64,000 nt of DNA, from positions 10,226,501 to 10,290,500 of the forward strand of contig NC_051094.1 of the NCBI RefSeq assembly GCF_901709675.1, given 5' to 3'. Under the pieces are notes generated by a model. It worked only from the letters and a program-made list of their open reading frames with translations, made no database searches and was not told the origin of the DNA. Position 1 is the first letter of the stretch; each line of letters begins with the position of its first letter. Of the stretch, positions 1 to 12,689 are shown in pieces. This stretch comes from Syngnathus acus (taxonomy: Eukaryota; Chordata; Actinopteri; Syngnathiformes; Syngnathidae). A program made the position numbers and the translations under genes.

Positions 1-1714
1 TGCCTCTAAAACCTTTTCAAATTCATATTAGCCAGGATGTTCTTGGTCAAACCATCTTCTCCCACACACACCGAGCTCCGTTAATAACACAAAAACTGAG
101 CTCTGACTTCATATCACAACAGCATCCAGAATGTCTTTCTCTCCCCTTCTTGCAGCCAACATTCAGTCCAGATAAGTGAACAGTCCAAAAAAAAAAAGCC
201 AATCTGTCCTACGAGCTACTGAATGATGGACAGTAATTAAAAGTTAGCTAATAACCTCTTCACACCTGACATTTCAACAGGGAGGTCCTGGACACCATTA
301 TCTACATATAGATTAAACAGCGTAATTGGCAGGAAGATAGGGTTAGGAGGATCGCGAAAGGAAAAGAAAAAAAAAACGTCCCATTGCCGATCCATTAAGC
401 AGAATATCTGAGTGACACTCTGATTTTGCTCTACTTGCTAATGCGACAGGAATTGAGCTGAACTAAAATGCTAAATGAATGAAGCCTATCTTGGTGTGGT
501 TATTACCGGGGCAAACATCGGCCATGGAAAATAGCTTTAATTTCATAATAATTGCTAGATGGACGTGACTCGTTAGAGACACAGTGTGAGAGTGGAAAAA
601 GAGGGAGGGGGAAGGAATGCAGACATTTGAGGATAAAGAAGAGGAAAATGGCTTTGCATGTATTCTGTCAGCTGAGCAGACAGTGATGGAGGGCTGTGTT
701 AGAAGACTCATGAAGATGAATTTATATGTATACATTTTTAAAGTAGTCTCCTTCTTGCATTTTAAAATGTGTGACTTCACTGGGTACAGTCTATGTACTA
801 CACATATGCTTTTGCAATGTTCATTGACAAATTAATTCCGATTTATGATTTCCATACTAAAGCATTACTGAATTATTTGGTGAGGCGCATATGGATGAAC
901 AACCCTCTGAACAACGAAGAGATAAAACCAAATGACATGATAGGAGGAGATCATTATTGAGAGGAAAAGGAAGAGCTCATGCTCCAAAACATACCACATC
1001 ATGTGTCAAATAGTGGAGCCGGAGTGGATGTGCATGGCCAATAATGGAACAGACTCACTGTTGTTTACAACTGCCAATGATTGTAATCAAATTTAAAAAA
1101 TGACCGTTTTATTTAATCCCTGTATTATGAGTCTTTGTGAAGTCCCTACTTATGACTTTACCTTCTTTTATCAGATGTTTTAAAACGTTTCTGATCTTAA
1201 TAGGTAATTATAAAGCAGACTGGCTCTTTGCCTGCTTTCTTCAGTTTTCCTTTCTACTGTTATGCACCCGTTATTCATTGACAAGACAGATTATAGGCAG
1301 GGATACATTACATCATGCTGATCAAGAAAATGTGGTGGTCATGTGTGTTGCGCATAAAAAAGATGACATGCAGATGTAGTGTACAAAAGAACACGTTCAA
1401 AGCATACTATATTCTCTTTCATCTAAAAAGAATCATTTCTTTTTCTCTTGTGACAATGCTGAAACATACTACAATAATTCATCACAGCTGACTTTGTGAC
1501 GTTTGACATCCACGCAGAAAACTTTGGGGCACATTCCCACTTATTGAGAAATATGACATGTTCACATATTTACCACTAGATGTCCCTCTTGCGTTAGTCA
1601 CAATGTGGACCTGAACTACAATATGTATGTGACCATAACTTGACTCTCCAGGCCTTAAATACATCCATCATGACCGGAAGTGTCAGTCTTTTCAAAAACA
1701 AACAACATTTCTTG
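1..1714. other. Non-coding stretch, nothing recognised
   Basis: AT-leaning sequence with a few short A-runs (near 188-198 and 366-376). The longest open frame is about 105 codons on the minus strand and overlaps another frame on the plus strand; neither has a recognisable motif. No RNA gene, transposon terminus or tandem array was seen. Confidence 0.6.
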
Positions 1715-1780
1715 CCCTCTTCTTTATCTCTTTGTCCCTCTCTCTCTCTCCCTTCTCTCTTTCTCCTGTTCTTCTTTCAT
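1715..1780. repeat. Pyrimidine-rich CT low-complexity tract
   Basis: About 65 bases consisting almost only of C and T on the plus strand, with a (TC)5-6 core at 1737-1750. It is imperfect, so it is an old or weakly expanded simple repeat. The short reading frames crossing it are compositional artefacts. Confidence 0.7.
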
Positions 1781-2107
1781 GTTTACTTTCATTGGAAAGG
1801 ATCATTTTACTGTTTGTACAAGGGGGATTGGTGCTGTTAACAGGTGTAGGGTAAGGAGATCCCTACAAGCAGCCAAGACATTGAGAGGGTCACACCCCTC
1901 CTATCCTCAAGCCTTGCATTCACGCCAGCCGTCCTCCTCTGATGGATTGCACCACCATTCATCTACATTATGTCACTGGCAATGAGCTATCACTTCAATC
2001 TGGCCCAAACCATGCACTGGGTTTGTTTCTGTTGACACTTCTTAAGCACTCACTTCTCCACCTGATTACTGTCTCTGCCTGTGGGACTGACAAGGCCTGC
2101 TCATGAC

Positions 2108-2131
2108 GTGTGTGTGTGTGTATGTGTGTGT
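2108..2131. repeat. Short interrupted (GT)n microsatellite
   Basis: Alternating GT of about 24 bases, interrupted once by an A (tatg). It is short and probably of low polymorphism. Confidence 0.8.
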
Positions 2132-4699
2132 TCTGTAAACCTGTTTTGTGTTGCTTTAGCTGTTTAAAAGGCTTCAAACAACAACCCAGATGTGCTCATT
2201 TCAACCACTTAAGATGGAGGAAGGCAAATAGTCATACCGCTATCGTGAAATGACATTTTATGAATGGAATGTACTTCAGATTAGCTATGTATGGTACAGA
2301 TCAAGAAATCTATAGACTGATTTTAATAGACTCCAGTCATCTAACGTTTCATCTTTCTGCTCCAGCTTTCTTGCAGCGTTTTGTAATCCTTCAGTTTTTC
2401 TCAAATTCTTCAAGAATTCCTATCAGCTGTTTGACAGATGTCTTATGGTCTCGTTTTCTTGAAACTGTACTTGGAATATTCTATACTCGTCTGGGTTTTG
2501 CTAAATGACTTGACAAGTGCATTAGTTACACAAAAGGACACGTACACATAATGACTGCTTTTACAATAGTTCTTTTGTCCTAATTGCATGGCTAAAAACA
2601 GCGCTCGCACTTTTTGATGCAGGAAAAGATAAACATCACACAAGAAGGAAATGAGGGAAGAAAAAGGGAAGCGGGCGCTGATTTGTGATTTGCTGTTTAA
2701 TGAGCCCATTTAACATGTTACTAGCTTGTTACTTTTCATAAACAACCTCATAACTTGTTCACATTCAGTACCCGGAGAAACAGGCTATGGGTTTCTGAAA
2801 AATCCGTTATCATGCCTCCCAGTCACACAAATTATTTAAAGATGCGAGTCAAATATGGAATTGATGAAGCATTGATTGAAATTGTGCATTACCTAACGTG
2901 GAATCTATTCTTCCAATCACTTTCAAATGCTTGAATTGCACAATAGCCATGCCTGACAGCAGGTTCAGTAGAATTATAAAAGAAATTCCTTTCCCAACAT
3001 TTGCATCATTCCTTTCATGTCTAGACATTGGAAATATATATTTTTAAAGAAATTCATTTCACGGGCTAGCGTGTCATCTCTTGAGAGTGCCATTTGACTG
3101 AAGTCCCTGTGTAGCTGCTACAAAGCTTCCACATTGGTCCATATTCATGAAGGTGTAGCGATTACTGACATATTTTCTTATGGGAACAAATCACCAGTAG
3201 GTTGTGAAGAATCCGTCGTGTCGATAGCGTCTCGGGAGCTTTGTTAGATTCTGCTGATCTGAGGCCAGTCTTTGTATTGTCTGTCATCTGGGGAAGTTCC
3301 CATGGACGGGACACATTTCAGCCCCCCTCCTTTGTGAAAGTCACTCCTGATAGTGAATGGGAAGAAGGCAGACAGTGACTGGAAGTGTTTTTTTTCTGCC
3401 AAATAAGAAATAGTAAAAGTTCAAGCAAAAAAAAAAAATTTGATGAAGATCATGGGTCAAACAGTATGATGATTTCCAAGTTACTCTCATGTCAACACAT
3501 TTTTTCCATAAGAAATAATAAACCAGAATTCATTTGCTAGAGGCTCAGATTGCCATTATCACAAAACTGTACATTTAGCGCTCATAGTAATATTTTACCA
3601 TATGTTTAAAACAGTTGCCAGGTAAACTAAATATATACCACCATAGTTTTAGCTTGCTAAAACTAGCTTGCCTAGATGGGGTAACCCTATCTGGTGCAAG
3701 TGAGCGAGTGCTAGAAGTGAATTATGGCCTTAGAACAGAATGTTAAACAAGGAATGCACCAGTGCATTTGGCAGGAGCAGGACTGACTGGTAAGTGTCGT
3801 TTTGCAAGTGATGTTCAGCTCACAAATCAAAAAGCTTTGTGAGATCGGGAATACAATCTTTGCTTGTTGGTATTTGTTCTTAACCACAAAGCTTATTTGA
3901 TTTTGTGTAAGACAAATTATTCAGATACTGATAACTTAATTGTTGGAATAAGTGTCTGTCAGCAGGCAGCATAAGAATTTATGTTGAGTTTGTGTTTGCT
4001 TTGTCATTGTGTACTGTTTAAATAATTCTATTTAGCTTTTGCTTAGCATTCAATTAATTATTTGACTACTGAGCTGTTGCAAAAAAGTTTTGATTTGCTG
4101 ACGTCTTGAATGATGATAGTTGTAATTTCAGGTTTAGTTAGTCTTTCAAGGCACTTGTTTACTGGAAATCTTGTTTAGGAGAACTCAAATTTGTACACCT
4201 TGTACATACAATATTTTGGGGAAACACTAAAAGCATAGCAAAACCATTTTCAGTTTTGTTTACAATTTTGTGTGTGTTGGTGAGGAGGATACTACCCTGA
4301 CTTAAATGGTTTGTGATCAGTGTAGGCAATTGAAATTATTTTCTGCCGATGCATATTGACGATAGGCGCGACAATGTTTATCCTGACAATTTTGTCTTTT
4401 TACCCTTGGGAGCATTATTATTTTTTTTTAGCTCATAGTCTTTCCACTGAAAGATGACATTGAACATGTGCCAGACTGCACACACACACATAGAAGTGAA
4501 GGTTAGCAACAAGTCAATAAGTGAAAACAAAGCAAAACAGCGAAGGTTATGAAGGTGTTGTTTGAATGCAGATGGTTACATACACGTCTGTCTGTGCGCT
4601 TTAATGTGCTTGCCTACCCGAGTCTTCTGTAGTCTAGTACAAGGTCCAGGTATTCCTCCTCTACCTCATTAGTGCAGATTTACACCGCAGCTCGGTGAA
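2132..4699. other. Non-coding stretch with one AT-rich island
   Basis: No exon or mobile element was recognised. Positions 2760-3000 have an AT-rich but non-repetitive texture (several ATTGA/AATTG cores) of the kind seen in conserved non-coding elements, but conservation cannot be judged here. A perfect short inverted repeat lies at 3644-3665. A-runs occur at 3427-3438. Confidence 0.5.
3644..3665. repeat. Perfect 10-bp inverted repeat (hairpin-capable)
   Basis: The arms TAGTTTTAGC and GCTAAAACTA are perfectly complementary and separated by two bases. Part of the motif (CTAGCTTGC-like) is repeated just downstream at 3661-3670. No transposon or terminator context explains it. A chance palindrome in AT-rich DNA is possible. 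Confidence 0.6.
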
Positions 4700-5560
4700 G
4701 GCAGGCAGGTTGGACCTCCCACTCCCCTCTACCATTCCCATACTCATACATACACTGGCCTGGACTCCCCCCTTTCCTCCTTTTCTTTCTCCCTTGCTCT
4801 GTCGTGCTCCTTATTTGCCTGCCGTGCGCGCACAGACAATGGGGCCCTGGAGAATACCAGCTTGTGCTGAATTATTCAAATCAGCAGTGGCAGCAAGCTA
4901 GAGAGCAAAGGAGAGGGACGAGAGGTAGAGGAGACTGAGGGTGCAGCAAAGTGAAAGAACCCAGTATGATGGGAAGAGGACGTGGAGGAAGAGAGGAACA
5001 GTCAGAGATCGAGTGAGCGAGAGAACACCAGATAGGGAAGCGAGGCGTTGGGGAAAAGGTGGAGAAGCTCTTCGTCTCTGCATGCAAATCGCCTTTTGCT
5101 CCGCGTCCCCCCCCCTCTCTCACTCACCCTCTCTATGAGTCACCCCCTGCCCTTCACTGCTTCATTAATACACATCTGTACCCATCCCCTCCGCCTCCCC
5201 TTCTCTCCAGGAGGAGAGAAACAGAGGGGTGGGGGTGGTGCTGGCGGGGTGGGAGGCTGGGAAGTGGATAGGTGTTCGACAGAAGCGGCGTGCACTTGGC
5301 AGGAGGAGAATGCGCCGGTAATTAGCTCGCCCCGGTACAGATAAAGAAAAAAAAATTAAAAAGGAGAAGAATAAAGAAAGAGGAGATTTGTGGGGAAGAG
5401 AATGGGGAGAAACCAGCAAAGCTCTGAAAACAAACCTGCCAGGCTGAACTCCCTGGAGGCGAGACCTGGACATAGCGGTGTGCAATCCGGGAACAAAGGG
5501 AAAGTGAGGAGAGTAAGGATAAAAAGTTGGGAGGCTGAAGAGGCCTATGGAAAAAAAAGT
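4700..5560. promoter_or_regulatory. Candidate promoter / 5'UTR-like block
   Basis: This 0.85-kb block differs from its flanks. It starts pyrimidine-rich (4715-4800), becomes strongly purine-rich on the plus strand (4900-5010), is C/T-rich at 5100-5210, and is G/purine-rich at 5212-5550. CpG dinucleotides are retained (for example around 5040-5110 and 5270-5340). An octamer-like ATGCAAAT lies at 5082-5089. Strand asymmetry and retained CpG are typical of fish promoters and 5'UTR exons. No TATA box, clear start codon context or splice donor could be fixed, so orientation is unknown. It could instead be a low-complexity enhancer or simple-sequence-derived DNA. Confidence 0.3.
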
Positions 5561-7941
5561 ACAAAATATAATTTGTTTTAATCACAGTCCATTAACTGCT
5601 ATAAGTGAAATGTCAAAGTACCAATACATAACTTTTTTTGCACCAATCATTTTTAATGCCTATAGTCATTTTAAAACAAGATTACACTAAAAAGGCAAGT
5701 GATGTCTTTTGAGGTCATGAAAATGTGATTTACCAACAATAATGAAATGTGAAAGAGACACTCGATCGCTCAGTGGCAACGAAGGTTAATGAACTTAAGT
5801 GCGTCTGTCTTTACTAATTAACAGTGAACCACCCAATTTTACACTTGTATTTTCTTTTTCTTGCGTGCAGAGCTTCTAAACTGCATTTAAGTGGTGACAA
5901 AATGTGTGTGTGTGAGTGTCTATGTGTGAGTGAGACAACTTGACCCTTAAGTTCTTTGCTGGCCTCATTAGCAAAAGGACTTGGTTCATTAAATGATGTG
6001 AGCAAGCAGTGTAGTCGGCACACAGATCACACACTGATAGGCTCCCTGTGCCTTGCGCTGTTTTGTGATCTTTAATGTAGTTTGACTAGTCTGTCTGATT
6101 TGAACAATAAAAACAATCAAGGGTTTTTATTATTATTTTTGTTTAGATCACTTTTCAACCCATTTTTAAAGATTCTGCGAATGTATATTGAGAAAAGTGT
6201 ATACATGTATATCTTAACATGAATTGATTTTAGCATTACAGGAATACATGTAAAACATTTGTGTTAACTTTGAAAAATAGAGTCAAGGCTTACTTTAACT
6301 ATTAAGTGACAATGTTATTGTACTCTGCTTGTCACTGTGTTGGGTATTACTCAGCAAAATAAATTTCAAGTGAAATTGATTAGAAGGTGATGAAAGACAG
6401 CTCACTGTCCTGTCATGACAACGTTCTTTATTGTTTCTGAATTTAAGTAGTGCTCCTGGTAACCTTTTTGGTTGTGTTGTAAATAAGCAAATTGTCATTG
6501 ACAAAGAGGATCAAATTTTCCTCTGCCAATGTTGACAGTGTTGGTATCACATATATGTACCCATTGTTGATTTTGATTGGTTGTGAAAGGTGACATTGGC
6601 TGACAAGGGTGAACTACTTTCAAATTAGCATCCCAGTAAAAAAGTTTTATGCAAGTTATTTTGACTGAGGTCAGTTTTGAAATTGCAACATTAACAGCAT
6701 TTGACAGCATGACAGTATTACAGTCTCTTCTCATAAAAATGTTGTTGCTGCTTTTGTACATGCAGTAGAAGGGTGCTGTGTATAATTTGTATGTACACAC
6801 ACGTATTGTAGTTGGTAAAGAAAGAAAATGAAAAGAAAAGAATAAGAAAAAAAAGAAAATGGTCACCAAAATAACTTGAACCTAACAAAAGTGACAATAA
6901 ATAATCATAAAAAAATATCAATCGCTTTGTTTTTTTTGGTCCAACACAAAAATAATAATAATAGGGAAAAAACGGTATCCCTATTATTTTGTTCCTTTTG
7001 CAGCAATGACGCGCTCAATGAAAATGTCTTGACAATCTTAATATTGTGACATTCTATATACACAAACACAATAAAAATGTTTCAAACACTCCAAAACTTA
7101 AACATGACAACATACTACCTAATCTTTGTTTTGTGTTGTATTTTGGCCAAATCCAAATTTGTACAAGCTTTTGCCATTCAACTTTAGAGGTTACTCTTTC
7201 TAGGACTGTACACAACTTTTCATTTCATTTCCTACAAATGTATTTTGACAGTAAAATAGTATGAAGCACTCACATGAGCTTACATCAATGTATTTCACTC
7301 ATCTCTGGAAAATTTTCCTTTTTATTCCTTGCACCGGGCAAACATCCAACAGCCTCATGGCAAGCAAGCTCACTTCTGATACCATATGTATCAAAGCGGC
7401 ACCCACGGGATACGAAACCAGCAGACGGACTGAACAGTATGGCAGTCGGTACAAGTACACAAATGGAAGACATGGAAATCTGTGTAAAATGCAAGGTTAA
7501 CTTTATAAAGAACAGTCACAACCGCATTTTACATTCATTGCACAAAATGTGACCTCTGTACTTAACCCATTACAGGAGTAAACTCAGCAAGCGTTTTAGT
7601 GGAACAGTGGTCATCCAGTACCTGTGCAAGTCAGGTAAATCAAACTTCAGTCATAGGCCAAGCTGTCAAACAAAACGAATACTAGGTAGACAGCAGTGCT
7701 GTTTATTTCAACTTCAAAGTTATTCACCAATGTCAAGGCTTGTTTATATTCATTTTTACTGGAAGAAGATCCCAGCAAATACAATTCAACTTTGTCTGAA
7801 TATGAGTGAGTTTCCTCTCACTCATTTTGAATACTGTATCTAGCAGATTTCACACAGACAATAATGCGCTGCACCATATTTTGGTGGAAATGCTCGAGAC
7901 ATTTATGCACTCTAATATTAGAAATTAGTAAGCTCACACTC
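5561..7941. other. AT-rich non-coding stretch
   Basis: Long AT-rich sequence with T-runs and A-runs (5632-5638, 6122-6140, 6930-6938). No exon could be supported; the overlapping minus-strand frames at 6495-6921 are phenylalanine/serine-rich readings of low-complexity DNA. A hairpin at 6957-6988 is listed separately. Confidence 0.6.
6957..6988. repeat. 11-bp inverted repeat with 10-nt loop
   Basis: The arms AATAATAGGGA (6957-6967) and TCCCTATTATT (6978-6988) are perfectly complementary. The sequence just downstream (about 6990-7020, TTTTGCAGCAATGACG) has wording similar to the part of Tc1-like elements near the terminal repeat, so this could be a very decayed transposon end. That link is an inference. 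Confidence 0.45.
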
Positions 7942-8280
7942 CTATGCTCCCTTCCTTGCCACCATTGATGGTGGTGCCCTCTCAAGACTTGGCTGTGGAT
8001 TCATTCCACCCCCTGTGCGCCAGAGAATCAGGACTGTGGCGTCCCAAGACGGTCTGGCTGTGGTTTTACATGCGCCACGCTTCTTTATAGTAGTGCAGAA
8101 GCAGCAAGCAGCCAGCCAGCCGGCCAGGCCGCCCTGTCTCCTCACATTCGGTTTGAAGTGTCAGCTCAGAGTGCTCTACTGGGAGCTAAGCTTGGCAGTG
8201 CTGGCGCCCGGGCTCAGATGGACCATTGATAGGGCCTTCTGCCCAACAGTCCCATGGGGGCAGGTAGGATGGGTGAAAAA
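7942..8280. other. GC-rich island of unknown function
   Basis: GC and CpG rise above the AT-rich flanks, with a GCCAGCC-type cluster near 8105-8135 and a donor-like CAG/GTAGG at about 8260-8267. A 132-codon plus-strand frame (8015-8413) and a minus-strand frame (7942-8145) overlap here. Neither has recognisable domains, and they are probably consequences of the low stop density. It could be a non-coding exon or regulatory island; the evidence does not decide. Confidence 0.25.
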
Positions 8281-9065
8281 GACAGGTGTGTTTATGTTTG
8301 TTGTGTTGTTGCCCCCACCACAGCTACTCTTTCTGAACAGAAATCTGGACAGATACCCCTACACTTATGATAAGAGCAAACCAGGAAACTCAACATACTT
8401 TATTTTACTATGAAAGTGATTCCTGCTTTCACCTGAATTATCTAATGAGGATAGATGGGAAAAAAAAAAGCCAATTTTTTCTGCTCAATATCCAGATTTC
8501 CTCTCAACTATACCATTCAAACAGATTGTCAGCATCTGAACGTGTGCCTTCCTTGCTGCATGTATTTTTTGGACACTCTGTAAAATCTGTAAATTGTCCA
8601 CACAGTTCACATATGAATGTATTTGTGATTGCAAAGCAACATGACAGGTGCATTCACATACACAAATAAATACATGGTGTAATACCACGACATTTGTGTG
8701 CAAACCTTAATTTGCACTACTTTTAGCACAGCAGTATGGATACCCTTTCAGTCCATTTTCAGGAATACCCCAACTGTCACGCCACTTCACATTACACTTG
8801 TCATTCCTCTTGTCATGCCCAAGTGCACAGCCAGATGCTCTGGAGAAGGTAGAGAGGTGTATGGTCAAGTGCAGCTTACCTATAATCTTTTTAAACTATA
8901 TATTGCTGAAAACATTTGCTGGATAATGACCACTTGCAAAACATACACATCATTTTAACAATTTTTTTTATAAAAAGATACAAGTGTACGCACTGCAATT
9001 GTCTGGGCACTCCCTGCCTTCAATTTAGAAGTTTTATTTTGAATTTGTTTTTTTTTTTAATTTGA
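8281..9065. other. Non-coding stretch, nothing recognised
   Basis: AT-rich DNA with A-runs and T-runs (8460-8469, 9048-9058). No exon, RNA gene or tandem array was seen. Confidence 0.6.
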
Positions 9066-9126
9066 AAAAACCGTGATGTCATGAAACCATGATAAACGAA
9101 TCGCGATGTAGCGAGGGATTAGTGTA
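9066..9126 (+). mobile_element. Terminal part of a fish MITE-like repeat
   Basis: The block contains GATAAACGAATCGCGATGTA followed by GCGAGGGATTAGTGTA. This matches the wording of a widespread vertebrate non-autonomous DNA-transposon terminus (TACAGTAATCCCTCG... in the other orientation). Only one end is visible; no matching opposite terminus or target duplication was found, so this is a truncated copy. The family is recognised from memory and its superfamily is not certain. Confidence 0.6.
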
Positions 9127-12062
9127 CAACCTGCTTAACTATGTTTTGTTTCTTGTCCATGTTTTTGTTCACAGTGTGTTGGGCTCCCTGTCCTTCATTT
9201 TTGGGGCCCCTATGGAGTCCAGAAACATTTTGGTCTATGGATGGGTTTCCATTATGTTATTGAAGATTTAAAGTTATTTTTGTTGGGGGAACTCAAGTGT
9301 CATATAAGCACTTATAGTATCACTAAAGAAAACAAACAAACAGTTTTTGGCCTCTGGACATGGAAATCAGTTCAAACCGAATACAGCATATTGGGTCAGC
9401 ATGATATAGACAGCTTTTGTTCTGTCTCATTACTTCAGTAAATGTAATCTATAGGGCTTCAAGGGACATCCTTGGGAGTGCAGACACTCCCTGGGGTGGT
9501 CTGTTCGCCCACCTGTTTGGCCAAGTTGGATTCCAAAATCCCCCCATTCCCACCTGTCAACACTGGTGGCAAAGCATGGACAATATTCATTAAATGATGA
9601 TCATGCGATGGTACTGTGTCCGGGAATTCTGACAGTTTTAATGTCACTGCTGTTACTGAGGGGTCATTTACATCTCTGAGTTCTGATTTAACTCGAAGTG
9701 GCATTTAACCAGACATGAGTTTGATCATATCCTCCCATTCAATAACATGAGGAAGTGTGTCAATATTTATAATTGAAAATGCAAGACAAAAAGATTAAAA
9801 AATTCAAATATATGAAATTTGCCATAATTTAGGAGTCCATCATTTTCTGATTCCCACTCGGTGAATATTAATTTCTCAATAGGATCTGTGCAACAGACGT
9901 ATGCTGAGGAAATGAATTTCTCCCAATAGCTTTGAAATTATAACAATTAATTCACATTTTATTCAATCTATATCACAGGCACATTGTCAAATGATCCCTG
10001 ATCAAACTAAAAAAAAAAGCAAATATGACTGAAAAGACTATATGCTAGGCTAATGGTTGGAGATGCATACCTGAAGGATGCAACAGCCTTATGCTGTACT
10101 CTTGGTTGGTTGATTTGTGGTTTTAGAATTTCAAGTAACGTGACTCACATAGTGCTCTTGTAAACAAGCACCTTAGGAGAGTGAGTTATAAAACAAACAT
10201 GATGACAACAACAGTTGTTTTTGTTTTTTCCAGCGTGTCTATTTAACTTCAGCAGATCCTTTCCTGTGTACAGCATGTTGAGTCTTTGACATCACAAATC
10301 TGTACAGTATCTCAATATACAGCAAAGCCTGAATGTACTGCTACGTATCTCCCCTGCAGCTTGACACATTTAATCCATGTCAAGTGTCTTTGCACGGTGG
10401 TTCGTAAAACAAATCATCATATAAAAGACATCAATACGTTTCGCAAGCAGCAGCATATAAGCTGTGGCGAGACAGACAGTTTAAAAAGGAGATGCCATTG
10501 CTATGCGCGTTGAGCTTCTCCTGTACCTCTTCCTCTTTTACGGCTTGACCTTTCTCTTAATTGGCTGCTGTGTCTTTATACTTAGATTCTGTTGCTCTCC
10601 CAGCCAAGTCATTTCATTTCTTCCTGCTAAATGGTCTTCCTCTGACCCATAAATATGAAGTGCTTTAACCTTTTTTGAGTGCTCTCTTTATAGCGCTCTT
10701 CTTATTCTTTTACTATGCAGATGAGATGGGTTTTCAAATTCTGTCTGGTAGCACTCATGGCTGCCATTTATGCAATTCTTTATTTTATATTTGTTTTTGA
10801 AAACCTATTCTAGCACAATTTTTGCTGTATTTGAAACACTGACAGTAATGACGGAAAAAGCTCAGTGAATAGAATTCAAATTTTTACAACAGATATTGCC
10901 AAGAACAAAAGTAATTTCTCCATTTTAAGCTTCTCCAATCACCAGAACTGAAATGCGTGTGCTCTCGGAAATACGCTCAGAAATCACTACCTAGTTGACT
11001 TATTTCACCCAGTTACCTATAAAAGCCATTACACGTGCATTAATCAAGCATCTCTAAGGCTAAACAATGTTCATAATATATCTGTGAAAGTGTATGTGTG
11101 TGCTTGGGGTGTAATAGACCTGATGTATTGATATGTTTATTTCAATTTATTTCAGGGCCTCATCCTGTGACTCTGACCCCAAAATCAATACCTTCATTTA
11201 TGGTCTACCACCTTCAATCAATTCTGCGCCCGCCTCCATTTTGCAATGAACTGCCTCTGACTGGACACATCTAAGCAGAGCTCCACAGCTTTCTCCATTT
11301 CCACTGGTGTTTTGTCTTTTTCCCCCCGTCTAACTATTCATCTGCCTCCCTCCACTGTGATCACCTCAATCTTGAATGGAAGCTAGATGGAGAGACATGC
11401 TGAACAATGTGTAAAGCCAGTGGCGAAAGGAGAAAAGCACATCTTGGACAAATGCAAATTGACTCTAGTTGTGTCATAAGTGCCCCATCTATGCTGTGAA
11501 TCTACATCTCTTTGTCAGTTATGGGGAAGTGTGACAGAGTACGCTGCCTCTAGGTTGCATATGTGATCTGGCTACCATGCCCAAGAGCCTGGCCATTTGG
11601 TATCATGATTTGTGCAAGTATTCAGTCCACTAGACCAAATAATTGTGCTACTCGTCAAAGTTCAGTGAAAAAAGACGTGTGGGATGGATAGCCCGTCTTT
11701 GGCACTGCAGTTCGATTTAGTTTGCCGCAGTAAGGTTCATTTCAGATAAATGCTGATCAGGTATGCACTTCCATCACAGAAATGTCGACCAAGCAACAGA
11801 CAGCAGGTAGTCCAGCTCTACCTTTCATGAGTATAATGAAGTATACTGCTTACTATAATGCTAGGTGGACTAGTGAAATTTGTGGACAACAATTTGATAC
11901 AGCCTTCATATGTCTGCACATGTCAGAGTGTACGAAAAAATAAGGCGGTCGTGTATGAGCATAAGAGTTAGCTTTGGCCAGTCTGATTGCCACTGGTCTT
12001 AAAAACTTAATCCCAGCCAGAATACGGTACTGGCGGCTAGGAAGGAGCGTAGCGGTGCAAAT
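9127..12062. other. Non-coding stretch with mild regulatory-like islands
   Basis: No exon was supported. An 81-codon minus-strand frame at 9459-9704 lacks family motifs. Sequence around 9840-9990 (several AATTA/ATTAAT cores) and 10440-10650 (mixed GC with AATTGG) has the texture of single-copy regulatory DNA, but nothing firmer can be said. 11140-11400 is C-rich single-copy sequence. Confidence 0.5.
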
Positions 12063-12325
12063 GTCCATTGTTAATGTGGTAAATGATTATTCTAGCGCCA
12101 AACGTCCGCTTTTTAATGCAATAGGTGTACGTATAAAGGCCTATTTCCAGCAAGCATCCCTCCAGTGTTCTAATGGTCCATTGTGTTTGCTAATTGTGTT
12201 AGAAGGCTAATGGATGATTAGAAAACCCTTGAAAACCCTTGAAAACTCTTGTGCAATTACATTTGTTTTCATAGACTATGTACACTAAATTTTCTGGGTG
12301 ACCCCAAACTTTTGAACGGTAAGTG
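12063..12325 (-). mobile_element. Internally deleted Tc1/mariner-like remnant
   Basis: The block ends in a Tc1-type terminal repeat (GACCCCAAACTTTTGAACGG at 12301-12319, with adjacent bases). Before it lies the known subterminal region of the same fish Tc1 family (AATGTGGTAAATGA..., TTTCCAGCAA, TCCAGTGTTCTAATGG, GAAGGCTAATGGATGATTAG). These two parts normally flank opposite ends of a roughly 1.5-kb element, so the transposase gene between them has been lost and only about 260 bp remains. The outer part of the first terminus is also missing. A local triplication of GAAAACCCTT/GAAAACTCTT lies at 12221-12250. Strand follows the usual transposase orientation and is tentative. Confidence 0.8.
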
Positions 12326-12689
12326 ATTTCAATGCAATTTGGCTGATAAATAAATAAAAATGTATGTCCTGTTACAGCTCAACTTCATTTAACCGTGCTT
12401 GTAAATATATACTATCTAGTCTTGTGCTGGTCTTGCTCTTCAGTTAACTAACATGACTCTTGCCATACTGCAAACCAAGACTTCAGCTATTTACCTCGAA
12501 AAGCATCTGGGGGGGAAAAAAAGCGACCCAAGGGCTATTGTGTTTCTTCAAAACCATGCATGAACTGGCAGTATTACTCAAACAGGCACCTCCACTGGAT
12601 TTATTAACCAATTTCCACTACCATTGTCTTTTACTTCAATCTCAGAAGTGAGGGTGCAGAATATAGGGTTGCAATCACCCAAGTGTGTG
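12326..12689. other. Non-coding stretch, nothing recognised
   Basis: AT-leaning spacer between the Tc1 remnant and the GC-retaining island. A short G/A run lies at 12509-12522. No exon or repeat family was recognised. Confidence 0.6.

Noticed and set aside
1571-1586. CTCF-like CCACTAGATGTCCC
   Set aside because: The essential GGC core is disrupted (GTC).
9459-9704. 81-codon minus-strand ORF with balanced composition
   Set aside because: It looked mildly protein-like, but no known retroelement or cellular motif could be identified and no splice sites flank it convincingly.
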